A DNA stretch of 64,000 nt. Origin: JAPPOI01 sp028818055 (GTDB taxonomy: Bacteria; Pseudomonadota; Alphaproteobacteria; Rhodobacterales; Rhodobacteraceae). Below the pieces are notes generated by a model. The model was not told where the DNA came from, did no database searches, and saw nothing but the letters and a program-made list of their open reading frames with translations. Numbering within the stretch: the first letter of the stretch is position 1; each line of letters begins with the position of its first letter. Below, piece by piece: positions 42,463 through 50,898 of this stretch. Made by a program: the position numbers and the translations under genes. The stretch lies in the NCBI GenBank assembly GCA_965267405.1, contig OZ253954.1, positions 2,604,001 to 2,668,000 of the forward strand. Direction: 5' to 3'.

Positions 42463-44339
42463 CAGCTGGCCTTCTTGATGCCAAGCATCCGCGCCCGCGC
42501 GCGCGGGTCACTATCAAACAAGGCGGCCAACTGTTCAGTCATTGCTCCAGCCAACTGGTCAACATCAGTGATCGTGACCGCACGCTCGTAATAACGCGTA
42601 ACATCATGTCCAATTCCGATGGCCAGTAGCTCTACCATCTTGCGACGTTCGATCATCGCAATCACGTCGCGCAGGTGTTTTTCCAGATAATTCGCGGGGT
42701 TAACGGACAAAGTTGAGTCGTCCACCGGCGCACCATCTGAAATAACCATCAGAATACGGCGGGCTTCGCGCCGTCCGACAAGGCGGCGATGCGCCCATTC
42801 CAGCGCTTCGCCATCGATGTTTTCTTTCAGGAGGCCTTCTTTCATCATCAGGCCCAGATTGGTCCGGGAACGACGCCAAGGCGCATCCGCTGACTTATAG
42901 ATGATGTGCCGCAAGTCGTTTAGGCGACCCGGAACCTGGGGGCGTCCATCCTGAAGCCAAGCTTCGCGGGCCTGGCCACCCTTCCATGCACGGGTCGTGA
43001 AGCCAAGGATCTCGACCTTGACGTTGCAGCGCTCGAGCGTGCGAGCAAGGACATCAGCACAGATGGCAGCGATGGAAATTGGCCGACCGCGCATCGAACC
43101 AGAATTGTCGAGCAGCAAGGTTACGACGGTGTCTCGAAACTCGGTGTCGCTTTCTTGTTTGTAGGCCAATGGCACAGTGGGGTTGGCGACGATCCTTGCC
43201 AAACGTCCGGCATCAAGGATGCCTTCCTCAAGATCGAAAATCCAACTCCGGTTTTGTTGTGCCATCAACCGCCGTTGTAGCTTGTTCGCCAAACGCCCAA
43301 CCGCACCCTTAAGCGGGTCCAGTTGCTGGTCCAGGTACGCGCGAAGCCGTTCAAGCTCGGCAGGCTCGGCCAAGTCCTCGGCGTTGATTTCTTCATCAAA
43401 TTCAGCGTTGTAGACAGCATAATTGGGGTCAGCTTCGCTGATTGGCATAGGCGGCGGTGGTTCCATTTCGGCTTCGCCGTCTGGAAGTTCCGCTTCATCT
43501 CCCATTTCCATATCGGACATGTCGTCCATGGAAATCTGAGCCTGCGATGCGTCGTCTTGGGCATCCTGGCTTTGCTCGGGACTGGCTTCCGATGCGTCTT
43601 CGCTTTCGCCGTCTTCGTCGCCCGTGCTCTCAGGGTTTTCGTCTTCTTCGGCGGCCTCGTCTGACTGATCGTCTTGTTCAGGATCGTCGAGATCAGGGTC
43701 GTCGCCTATCTGGTCGCCATACCCCAGATCGGTGATGAACTGTCGGGCAAACTTCGCGAACTCGGCCTGATCGTCCAGTACGTTCTCGAGGTCTTCAAGC
43801 GTACCGCCTGCCTGTGCCTCCATGAAACCACGCCACAGGTTTATGACGTTCTCTGCACCTTCCGGCAGCTCGCGACCCGTCGCAAGTTTGCGCACGAGGT
43901 AACCAGCGGCAACAGAAAGCGGGGCTTCGCTGTTATCCCTAATCTGCGCATAACCTTTGCGCTCACTTTCATGCGCGATGCGGGCATCAATGTTTCCGGC
44001 CGTTCCCGGCATCGCCTTGGCGCCCACAGCTTCGCATCTGGCAACTTCCATCGCGTGATAAATCTCGCGTGCCAGTTCACCGGTTGGCACGTACCGCTCA
44101 AATGTTGCGTCGTTGTGAAATTTGCGGCGCAGCGCATAGCCATCTGCGGTGCCTCGGGCGAGCAATACCTCGTCTTTTGTCATCCGGCGCGTGACTTGCG
44201 GCAAGCGAACGGTGTCCGTGGACATACCCGGTGGGTCCACCGAATAGCTGACGTTCAGCTCGGGGTCGTCAGCAATCACCTTGGTTGCTTCCGCCAAGGC
44301 CTTTTTGAACGGATCTGCTGGGTTGTCGTTCTGGCTCAT
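42462..44339 (-). CDS. cobT: aerobic cobaltochelatase subunit CobT
   Basis: The 625-residue protein belongs to the CobN-CobS-CobT chelatase that inserts cobalt into hydrogenobyrinate diamide in aerobic cobalamin synthesis. The N-terminal region is followed by a very acidic linker (about 200-320, Asp/Glu/Ser runs). A C-terminal von Willebrand A domain carries the metal site in LLLDNSGSMRGRPIS and ends RARARMLGIKK. CobS lies 566 bases upstream on the same strand with one secreted unknown gene between. The large CobN subunit is not in the window. Confidence 0.94.
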   Translation of the reverse strand: MSQNDNPADPFKKALAEATKVIADDPELNVSYSVDPPGMSTDTVRLPQVTRRMTKDEVLLARGTADGYALRRKFHNDATFERYVPTGELAREIYHAMEVARCEAVGAKAMPGTAGNIDARIAHESERKGYAQIRDNSEAPLSVAAGYLVRKLATGRELPEGAENVINLWRGFMEAQAGGTLEDLENVLDDQAEFAKFARQFITDLGYGDQIGDDPDLDDPEQDDQSDEAAEEDENPESTGDEDGESEDASEASPEQSQDAQDDASQAQISMDDMSDMEMGDEAELPDGEAEMEPPPPMPISEADPNYAVYNAEFDEEINAEDLAEPAELERLRAYLDQQLDPLKGAVGRLANKLQRRLMAQQNRSWIFDLEEGILDAGRLARIVANPTVPLAYKQESDTEFRDTVVTLLLDNSGSMRGRPISIAAICADVLARTLERCNVKVEILGFTTRAWKGGQAREAWLQDGRPQVPGRLNDLRHIIYKSADAPWRRSRTNLGLMMKEGLLKENIDGEALEWAHRRLVGRREARRILMVISDGAPVDDSTLSVNPANYLEKHLRDVIAMIERRKMVELLAIGIGHDVTRYYERAVTITDVDQLAGAMTEQLAALFDSDPRARARMLGIKKAS

Positions 44340-44379
44340 GGGTTTCCTAAATCACCATGATCCGAGAGTGACAAGGGGT

Positions 44380-44760
44380 TTAGCCAAGCATCAGGCTGCG
44401 ACACGCCCCGATTTCGGCGTCTGAGCGCGCCAGGGCCCAAGCGGCGTCCTGTCGATCTTCATTGAAAGTCGCGCGTGTCAGAAGCACGGCCTGCGCCTGT
44501 TTCGCTTCGATCCGATATGCCAAGACCTGTCGTGCAGCATCTTCAGGCATCACTGCCTCAAGAAGAGAAATCATCGCAGCCCGCTCGTTTTGCGTTCGAT
44601 TGGCGTCAGGATCGGAAAACAGCCATTGATGTTCCATCAATGCCGAAAGCCTGCCTGCGCAATCGGCAAAGGTTTTCACGTGCGCGTCGCTGGCGTTTGT
44701 TTGCCCGACGGAGAGGATGCCCATAATCAGGGCCCAGCTATAGGTTTTTATTCTGCCCAT
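44380..44760 (-). CDS. secreted hypothetical protein between cobS and cobT
   Basis: This encodes 126 residues with a signal peptide (MGRIKTYSWALIMGILSVGQTNA). The mature part is helical with two cysteines, one in ADCAGRLSALMEHQWLF and one near the C-terminus in IGACRSLM, which may pair. I recognise no family. The ATG at 44760 is chosen to give a standard signal peptide; a start ten codons earlier spoils it. It sits between two cytoplasmic cobaltochelatase genes on the same strand, so it is likely co-transcribed, though a periplasmic protein has no obvious part in cobalt insertion. Confidence 0.72.
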   Translation of the reverse strand: MGRIKTYSWALIMGILSVGQTNASDAHVKTFADCAGRLSALMEHQWLFSDPDANRTQNERAAMISLLEAVMPEDAARQVLAYRIEAKQAQAVLLTRATFNEDRQDAAWALARSDAEIGACRSLMLG

Positions 44761-44905
44761 GCATTGAGCTTGGAGGCAAAAAACCTGCAAATCAATTAAT
44801 CATTTAGAAAACTCGCCGAAAACCTACCGCGCTGATCACACAGAAAAAACCGCCGCAAAGGCAGGCTTAGCGGCGGCGATTCAAATGAATTGGACGTGCG
44901 GTACG

Positions 44906-45889
44906 TCAGATGGCGATGCTTGCGGCGCTTTCCGGAAGCTCTTCGTCGAAGCAACGCTGGTAGAACTCAGCAACCGTTTGACGCTCAAGTTCATCACATT
45001 TGTTGAGGAACGAAAGGCGGAAGGCGTAGCCAACAGACCGCAGAATTTCTGCATTCTGTGCCCAAGCGATAACTGTTCGCGGAGACATAACGGTTGAAAG
45101 GTCGCCATTCATGAAAGCTGTGCGCGTCAGGTCAGCGACGGTCACCATCTGGTCGACCGTTTTGCGACCTTTTTCGGTGTTGTAATGCGGAGCCTTCGAC
45201 AAGACGATTGCCGCTTCCGCGTCGTGGCTGAGATAGTTCAACGTCGCGACCAATGACCAACGGTCCATCTGGGCTTGGTTGATCTGCTGAGTGCCGTGGT
45301 AAAGACCGGTCGTGTCCCCCAGACCAACAGTGTTCGACGTCGCAAACAGGCGGAACGATGGGTGAGGGTGGATCACTTCGTTTTGGTCCAGAAGCGTCAA
45401 CTTGCCGTCAACTTCAAGAACACGCTGGATCACGAACATCACGTCGGCACGCCCTGCGTCGTATTCGTCGAATACAATCGCTGTTGGGTTGCGAAGGGCC
45501 CACGGCAGGATGCCTTCGTGGAATTCGGTGTACTGAACGCCGTCTTTGATTTTGATGGCGTCTTTGCCGATCAGGTCGATCCGGCTGATATGGCTGTCCA
45601 AGTTTACCCGGACACACGGCCAATTCAGGTGAGCGGCCACCTGTTCGATGTGGGTCGATTTACCGGTGCCGTGATAGCCTTGGATCAACACGCGTTTGTT
45701 GAACTGGAAGCCGGCCAAGATGGCGAGCGTCGTGTCGGGATCAAATTTGTAGGTAGGATCGATTGCCGGCACACGATCACCGGCTTCGGCGAAACCCTTC
45801 ACCTTCATATCGGTTTCGATGCCGAAGGTTGCGCGTACATCGATTTCTTCAGTTGGTTTTGCGTTTGTTTCGCTGCGCATATCGTCCAT
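44906..45889 (-). CDS. cobS: aerobic cobaltochelatase subunit CobS (AAA+ ATPase)
   Basis: The 327-residue AAA+ protein powers cobalt insertion with CobT and CobN. Walker A GYHGTGKST falls near residue 80, Walker B is AIVFDEYDAG, and ATSNTVGLGDTTGLYHGT is the sensor region. The N-terminus TEEIDVRATFGI is typical of CobS. The ATG at 45889 has AGGGA six bases upstream; a GTG one codon earlier is possible. A gap of about 320 bases to msrB upstream holds a terminator reading the other way. Confidence 0.94.
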   Translation of the reverse strand: MDDMRSETNAKPTEEIDVRATFGIETDMKVKGFAEAGDRVPAIDPTYKFDPDTTLAILAGFQFNKRVLIQGYHGTGKSTHIEQVAAHLNWPCVRVNLDSHISRIDLIGKDAIKIKDGVQYTEFHEGILPWALRNPTAIVFDEYDAGRADVMFVIQRVLEVDGKLTLLDQNEVIHPHPSFRLFATSNTVGLGDTTGLYHGTQQINQAQMDRWSLVATLNYLSHDAEAAIVLSKAPHYNTEKGRKTVDQMVTVADLTRTAFMNGDLSTVMSPRTVIAWAQNAEILRSVGYAFRLSFLNKCDELERQTVAEFYQRCFDEELPESAASIAI

Positions 45890-46090
45890 CACTGATCCCT
45901 GTCTCTAAACGGAGGCTGGGCGCCGGTGCCTCACGTGCCTGATTATTTAAATGGGTGCAAGCGAAAGGCGAACGAAACCTGTATTGAGCATTAGATCGAG
46001 TTTACGTTTTTTTGAAACAATTGTGCAAAGTTGCAAGCCGAGCCGCCGTTTCGTGTCCCGAAATTGTGAGTGAGCCGGTTAATCAGTACT

Positions 46091-46126
46091 GCGCCCCGTC
46101 CGAATGGCGGGGCGCTTTCTTGTTTT
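46091..46126 (+). terminator. orphan terminator upstream of msrB
   Basis: GCGCCCCG (46091-46098) pairs with CGGGGCGC (46108-46115) and is followed by TTTCTTGTTTT, a good plus-strand terminator. No plus-strand gene ends before it: cobS starts on the other strand at 45889. It must end either a small RNA transcribed from about 45900-46090 or an msrB leader (attenuator), since msrB starts 82 bases later. Confidence 0.8.
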
Positions 46127-46207
46127 GTGACAAGGAATGCGCGCGAACGTGATTTTTCTGTGAGGTCGGTCATCGTGTAGATGTCTTCGCAAAGATACGA
46201 GGGTGTC

Positions 46208-46675
46208 ATGGATAGACGTACATTTTTGATTGGAACCTCTGCTGCCTTGGGCGCGATGTCAGTTTCCATGCCTGCACTGGCCGCAGGATTTGAAGTTGAG
46301 CGCACCGACGACGAGTGGCGCGCAATGCTGACGAAGCTAGAATACAAAGTGATGCGCAGAGAAGGTACAGAGCGTGCTGGCTCAAGCCCTCTAGATCAAG
46401 TTTACGATCCAGGCGTCTATCACTGCCGCGGCTGTGACCTTGCCGTGTACTCGTCCAAGCACAAATATGACAGCGGAACTGGCTGGCCATCCTTTTGGCA
46501 AAGCTTGCCGGATGCCGTTCGTACCAAGCCCGACAGAAAACTGCTACGCGTCCGTACCGAGGTCCATTGCCGTCGTTGTGGTAGCCATTTTGGCCACATC
46601 TTCGATGACGGGCCGCAGCCGACAGGCAAACGGCACTGTCTAAATGGTGTCAGCCTCGTTTTCCGGGCAGCCTAA
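46208..46675 (+). CDS. msrB: peptide-methionine (R)-S-oxide reductase, Tat-exported
   Basis: The 155-residue protein reduces methionine R-sulfoxide in proteins. It carries a twin-arginine signal (DRRTFLIG at 2-9, then a hydrophobic stretch to about MPALA), so it is probably exported folded to the periplasm. The mature domain has zinc-binding pairs CRGC and CRRC, SGTGWPSFW, GSHFGHIFDDGP and the catalytic Cys in KRHCLNGVSL. GAGGG lies five bases before the ATG. A terminator-like hairpin in the leader may regulate it. It ends convergent to the J-domain gene. Confidence 0.93.
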   Translation: MDRRTFLIGTSAALGAMSVSMPALAAGFEVERTDDEWRAMLTKLEYKVMRREGTERAGSSPLDQVYDPGVYHCRGCDLAVYSSKHKYDSGTGWPSFWQSLPDAVRTKPDRKLLRVRTEVHCRRCGSHFGHIFDDGPQPTGKRHCLNGVSLVFRAA

Positions 46676-46787
46676 GGTCTGCACAAACGCTCGACGTTCG
46701 GACAACAGCATCTGCGCGTTGAATCTCGAATGATCTAGGGAAGACGCTTCATCCCGCGTCGAAATCCCCTCCGAGCTTGTTTGCTCA

Positions 46788-46821
46788 CCGCCGCTTCTGG
46801 ACCCACCTCTGGAAGCGGCGG
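46788..46821. other. strong hairpin between convergent msrB and J-domain genes
   Basis: CCGCCGCTTC (46788-46797) is a perfect complement of GAAGCGGCGG (46812-46821), with a 14-base loop. It lies in the convergent gap, about 110 bases after msrB and just past the end of the J-domain gene. Without T-tracts it may act as a bidirectional 3'-end structure rather than a classic terminator. Confidence 0.55.
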
Positions 46822-46827
46822 ACCTCG

Positions 46828-47457
46828 TTAGGTCTGGAAGTTTCGACTGTCTTTTATCTGATCCCAAGCCCAAACAACCTCAGAAAGTTGTTCTTCATGG
46901 CTGCGGTCGCCGCCATTCATGTCCGGGTGAAGGACTTTGATCAGGGCTTTATACGACTTGCGAATTTCGGCTTTCGTCCAATGGTCCTTAGCTTCAAGGA
47001 TGTCCAAAGCACGACGCTCGGTGGGGGGCAGCTTTCGCGTGCCGGTAATTGATTTACCAGGATTGCGGGTCGCGTTTTCACCCAAGATTTGATGGGCATC
47101 GTCCACGCCAAGCCGCGCCCAAGCCTTCTGTTCGACGCCACGCTTACCAAACGGCTTGGTTTCCCGTTCCCAAACGCGGTCTTTGTCGACCTGAGCTGCG
47201 AATTCTTCTTCAGTGCTTCCGTTGAAGAAATTCCATTTCAAATTGTATTCCCGAACATGGTCTTTGCAGAACCATAGGAAATCATCCAAATCGTCCGGAG
47301 ATTTCGGCGCCCGATACTGGCCAACTTCTTCGCATCCGGGATGATCGCAGTTCCGAGTCGAGGTCTCAAATGCACCAGACATGCCGCGCCGCGTGCGGGC
47401 ACGTTTCTTCTTGTCTGCAGAGACACTCAGGTCAAAACCAAATGGATCGTCACTCAT
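46828..47457 (-). CDS. J-domain protein with N-terminal cysteine-rich segment
   Basis: The 209-residue protein has a C-terminal J-domain (about 145-205) with the essential HPD in VLHPDMNGGDRSHEE, so it should stimulate a DnaK-type Hsp70. The N-terminal part carries CDHPGCEEVGQYRAPKS and WFCKDHVREYN, a Cys/His set that could bind one zinc. This is not full DnaJ: the Gly/Phe region and four-repeat zinc finger are missing. It diverges from bolA across 76 bases. Its client is unknown. Confidence 0.87.
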   Translation of the reverse strand: MSDDPFGFDLSVSADKKKRARTRRGMSGAFETSTRNCDHPGCEEVGQYRAPKSPDDLDDFLWFCKDHVREYNLKWNFFNGSTEEEFAAQVDKDRVWERETKPFGKRGVEQKAWARLGVDDAHQILGENATRNPGKSITGTRKLPPTERRALDILEAKDHWTKAEIRKSYKALIKVLHPDMNGGDRSHEEQLSEVVWAWDQIKDSRNFQT

Positions 47458-47533
47458 CTGCGAAGTCCTCTTTCCGACTCGGACCCGGAAGTTTACCGTT
47501 CTCAGCCAGAGATTGAAGAGGCCGAGGCAAAAA

Positions 47534-47791
47534 ATGTTGGTTTCAGAAGAAATGCGCCAGTTACTCCAAGACGCATTTTCACCAGAGGAATTAGAGATCG
47601 TGGATGAAAGCGAGATGCACCGCGGTCACGCCGGATATCAGGAGGGGGGTCAAAGCCACTTCCGCATCAAAATGGTGAGTCAGAATCTTTCTGGATTGAG
47701 CCGATTGCAGAAGCATCGGGCGGTCCACGAGGCGCTGGGCGCCGACCTCATAAGTCGGATCCACGCACTGGCACTGGATTTGAAACCTTAG
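47534..47791 (+). CDS. bolA: BolA family protein
   Basis: The 85-residue protein has the BolA fold: FSPEELEIVDESEMHRGHAG, then GQSHFRIKMVSQNLSGLSRLQKHRAVHEALG and the C-terminal IHALALDLK. The His in HFRI and the conserved RH-V-- stretch match residues that bind a [2Fe-2S] cluster with a monothiol glutaredoxin. GAGG lies six bases before the ATG at 47534; a second Met follows seven codons on. It diverges from the J-domain gene, and its stop overlaps that of the following minus-strand gene by four bases. Confidence 0.93.
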   Translation: MLVSEEMRQLLQDAFSPEELEIVDESEMHRGHAGYQEGGQSHFRIKMVSQNLSGLSRLQKHRAVHEALGADLISRIHALALDLKP

Positions 47792-48159
47792 TCTTGCTGT
47801 TCAAGATTTCGCGACAGCGGAGGTTCGGGCCGACTATCGGGCTCCGGTGACGTCAACGTCAGCGTCGGCATCGAACGCGGCCGCTCATCAGACGGCGCGA
47901 TCTCTTCTTCCAGTGCCACGACTTCAGCGGTTTCGCGGCGGAACACCAAGACGTTCTGATACGTTGTCTGCGACCCGGTCAGGCCCTTGCGTTCGTCACA
48001 GGGCAACGTTTCTGCACGGACGTATTCCCAGCCTTCACTCGCCTGTGCGTTGAGAACATCTGTCATTGATAATGCGAAGCGATCAGCAGTGGATTTGACG
48101 CCTTTGGCTTTGGTGCCCTGATTTGGCGCTGCAATTGTCAGATATTCGTATCGTTTCAT
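47788..48159 (-). CDS. hypothetical protein, DUF4177-like
   Basis: The 123-residue protein opens MKRYEYLTIAAPN and continues with VLNAQASEGWEYVRAETLP and TYQNVLVFRR, a pattern matching the short DUF4177 fold (about 1-75). The C-terminal 45 residues are Pro/Glu-rich and probably disordered. No signal peptide or membrane helix is present. The ATG at 48159 is chosen because the fold starts there; the in-frame extension has no family match. It converges on bolA, with stops sharing four bases. Function unknown. Confidence 0.72.
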   Translation of the reverse strand: MKRYEYLTIAAPNQGTKAKGVKSTADRFALSMTDVLNAQASEGWEYVRAETLPCDERKGLTGSQTTYQNVLVFRRETAEVVALEEEIAPSDERPRSMPTLTLTSPEPDSRPEPPLSRNLEQQD

Positions 48160-48463
48160 GACTGTCGAGACCCCTGTTTGACGGTACAAGTACAGCGCCA
48201 ACATGGCCGCATGCAATCCCGCAGAAAGAGATTCGCCTGATTCTGCCGATCAGTGGGCTTTGCTGCTGTGCAGCATTGTCGATGCCGAAAGAATGGGCAA
48301 ATCGCGAAACAATTTACAGTTGTGCCACATATTGTTGCGTCGATTCCTCCGAAATATGAGAATATTGCGTCTAAAATGCTAGTAAATCATGGCAGAAATG
48401 ATATGTTACATGAGCCGAGAGGGGTATCTCGGTGGGTATTTTTTGTGACGGGGGGTTTCTCAG
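48160..48463. other. intergenic region with leader hairpin before the VPLPA-CTERM gene
   Basis: This 304-base AT-rich gap holds no gene I can support. At 48415-48444 CCGAGA-GGGGTA-TCTCGG is followed by TGGGTATTTTTTG, a terminator-like hairpin ending 19 bases before the GTG start at 48464. It may attenuate the message. No clear promoter is recognisable. Confidence 0.55.
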
Positions 48464-49123
48464 GTGAAACTTTCAACGACTTTTAAGGCCATCGCGGTCG
48501 CAGGGCTTTTGCCGTTCGCGGCGCAAGCGTCGTCCGTTTCGATCATCGAAACTGGCGTTGATGAAGGCACCGATGGTTATCTGACTGGCGAGAACGTCAT
48601 CGACGTGTTTGCCGGAGCGAGCTTCAACGGAAGCTTCTTGTTCGATGATTTCGTGTTTCCTGAGTATACAGTCTCGGAAGCTGCGGCTGTAAGCGGATCG
48701 GTGGCTCCGACTGTTGAGAATTTCAACGCGAATGTCGTGGATCGCATTCAGTTTCGCCTTGAAAACAATAGTACGGAAGACGCGGATGTCGTCGTTTGGA
48801 AGGGCAACGCCAACGTAGAAAACTATGGTTTCTATGGTGGTGTCGACGTTTGGTTTAACGGTCTGGGTTCTTACGAGCCGATCGTTGGCAACGTACCCTT
48901 CAATGAGTCAATTATGATTGGCGCTGGAGAGTCTGTTCTGCTCACGTTTGAATGGAATTTGAGCTCTTTGATACCTTTGCGGGTTGCTAACGGTGGTTCA
49001 GCCTATCCGTCATTTGATCTGAACTTCACAGTCGGCGTGTCCGAAGTGCCAGTACCAGCAGCAGGCTTCTTGCTACTTGCCGGTCTCGGCGGCTTCGCTG
49101 CCCTGCGTCGCAAGCAGAAGTAA
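48464..49123 (+). CDS. VPLPA-CTERM sorting domain protein
   Basis: The 219-residue protein has a signal peptide (MKLSTTFKAIAVAGLLPFAAQA). A beta-rich mature region with few charged clusters follows, and the C-terminal sorting tail VPVPAAGFLLLAGLGGFAALRRKQK combines a VPxPA motif, a hydrophobic helix and a basic end. Such tails are recognised by exosortase-type enzymes (XrtD in Rhodobacterales) that cut and export the protein to the surface or matrix; no exosortase gene is in this window. The GTG start follows GGGGGG at good spacing. Its adhesive or matrix role is inferred from the family. A hairpin precedes it and a terminator follows. Confidence 0.88.
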   Translation: MKLSTTFKAIAVAGLLPFAAQASSVSIIETGVDEGTDGYLTGENVIDVFAGASFNGSFLFDDFVFPEYTVSEAAAVSGSVAPTVENFNANVVDRIQFRLENNSTEDADVVVWKGNANVENYGFYGGVDVWFNGLGSYEPIVGNVPFNESIMIGAGESVLLTFEWNLSSLIPLRVANGGSAYPSFDLNFTVGVSEVPVPAAGFLLLAGLGGFAALRRKQK

Positions 49124-49145
49124 ACCCGTCACTTCAAAAATCGCT

Positions 49146-49171
49146 AAAAGGCGGCGCTTGCGTCGCCTTTT
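49146..49171 (+). terminator. intrinsic terminator after the VPLPA-CTERM gene
   Basis: AAAAGGCG pairs with CGCCTTTT, extended inward by a G-T pair and CG/CG around CTTG. It lies 22 bases past the stop and may also serve gatB in the opposite direction because of the A run. Confidence 0.88.
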
Positions 49172-49196
49172 CTGATTCTGGACCTGCTTTGGAACT

Positions 49197-50708
49197 TTAA
49201 AGACCCAATTTTGCAGAAACGATTTCGTTCACTGCCTTTGGGTTCGCCTTGCCACCTGTGGCTTTCATCACCTGGCCAACGAACCAGCCCGCCAGTTTCG
49301 GATTGACCTTGGCCTTTTCAACCTGAGCTGGATTGTCTGCGATAATCTGGTCGACGGCAGCCTCGATAGCGCCGGTATCCGTGACCTGCTTCATCCCGCG
49401 TGCTTCCACGATCTCTTCGGGATCGCCGCCTTCGGTATAAACAATCTCGAAAAGATCCTTGGCGATCTTGCCAGAGATTGCGTCTGAAGAGATCAGACCG
49501 ACAATCTTTCCCAGCTGATCGGGGCTGACGGGGCTATCTTTGATGTCTGTGTCGTCTTTCTTCAGACGACCAAACAGTTCGTTGATGACCCAGTTGGCCG
49601 CCAGTTTTCCGTCACGACCATCCGCGACCTTTTCAAAATATGCGGCGTCTTCGACTTCGGCCGTCAGGACGCTGGCATCGTATTCGGTCATGCCATAGTC
49701 GCTGACGAAACGCGCCTTCTTGGCGTCGGGCAGCTCTGGCAGTCCCGCCTGAATGTCATCGACCCAAGCCTGTTCAATCTCAAGCGGCAATAGATCAGGG
49801 CATGGGAAGTAGCGATAGTCGTGAGCTTCTTCCTTAGAGCGCATCGAACGCGTTTCGCCCTTATCTGGGTCGTAAAGTCGTGTCTCTTGGTCGACGCTTC
49901 CACCGTCTTCCAGAATGCCTATCTGCCGACGTGCTTCGTATTCGATGGCCTGCTGGATGAACCGCATCGAGTTCATGTTCTTGATCTCGCAGCGCGTCCC
50001 AAGATGCGAGAAGTCCTGTGTTTCCTGATACTTCTCGTAATCGCCAGGACGGCAGACGGAAACGTTGACGTCTGCACGCAGGTTGCCGTTTTGCATGTTG
50101 CCGTCGCAAGTGCCGAGATAACGCATGATCTGGCGCAGTTTCCCGACGTATGCTGCGGCTTCTTCCGGGCCACGGATATCCGGGCGGCTGACAATCTCCA
50201 TCAAAGCAACGCCCGTGCGGTTAAGGTCCACAAATGACATGTGCGGGTCCATGTCGTGGACCGACTTGCCGGCATCCTGCTCAAGGTGAATCCGTTCGAT
50301 CCGGACTTTGCGCGCAACGCCTGCGCCCATGTCGACCAGCACTTCGCCCTCGCCAACGATTGGATGGTAGAGCTGGCTGATCTGGTAACCCTGCGGAAGG
50401 TCGGGATAGAAATAGTTCTTTCGATCGAACGCGCTTGTCAGATTGATCTCGGCCTTTAGCCCAAGACCAGTGCGCACAGCTTGGGCCACGCAAAATTCGT
50501 TGATGACGGGAAGCATCCCCGGCATTGCAGCATCAACAAACGCGACATTGGCGTTTGGCTCTGCTCCAAAAGCGGTTGAGGCACCCGAAAAAAGCTTTGC
50601 ATTTGAAGCGACTTGCGCGTGGACCTCAAGTCCAATGACCAGTTCCCAGTCGCCGGTCGCACCGGCAATGACTTTGGGTTTTGGGGCTTCGAATGTCAGG
50701 TCCAACAT
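49197..50708 (-). CDS. gatB: Asp-tRNA(Asn)/Glu-tRNA(Gln) amidotransferase subunit B
   Basis: The 503-residue protein converts mischarged Glu-tRNA(Gln) or Asp-tRNA(Asn) to the amidated form with GatA and GatC. Family blocks are WELVIGLEVHAQ, NRKNYFYPDLPQGYQISQ (here DRKNYFYPDLPQGYQ), VRIERIHLEQDAGKS and RSKEEAHDYRYFPCPDL. The YqeY-like tail ends GWFVGQVMKATGGKANPKAVN. I chose the ATG at 50708, with GGAG six bases upstream; an ATG one codon earlier or a GTG at 50720 also fit. It stands alone here; gatA and gatC are elsewhere. Confidence 0.95.
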   Translation of the reverse strand: MLDLTFEAPKPKVIAGATGDWELVIGLEVHAQVASNAKLFSGASTAFGAEPNANVAFVDAAMPGMLPVINEFCVAQAVRTGLGLKAEINLTSAFDRKNYFYPDLPQGYQISQLYHPIVGEGEVLVDMGAGVARKVRIERIHLEQDAGKSVHDMDPHMSFVDLNRTGVALMEIVSRPDIRGPEEAAAYVGKLRQIMRYLGTCDGNMQNGNLRADVNVSVCRPGDYEKYQETQDFSHLGTRCEIKNMNSMRFIQQAIEYEARRQIGILEDGGSVDQETRLYDPDKGETRSMRSKEEAHDYRYFPCPDLLPLEIEQAWVDDIQAGLPELPDAKKARFVSDYGMTEYDASVLTAEVEDAAYFEKVADGRDGKLAANWVINELFGRLKKDDTDIKDSPVSPDQLGKIVGLISSDAISGKIAKDLFEIVYTEGGDPEEIVEARGMKQVTDTGAIEAAVDQIIADNPAQVEKAKVNPKLAGWFVGQVMKATGGKANPKAVNEIVSAKLGL

Positions 50709-50898
50709 CATGGTCTCCACTGCAACGCTCGGGTTTTAAGCGAGGTCGGCACATGCCGCAAGACACTTCGTCCAAGGTAGAATTTGCCGTGTTGTCCGCA
50801 AAGCTACGGTGGCAAGATTCCACCCATTAACGCTGAAACAGACTTTGCAAATTCATGATAACAAATGATAATCAGCCAGGCGGGGGAGAAGGAACAAC

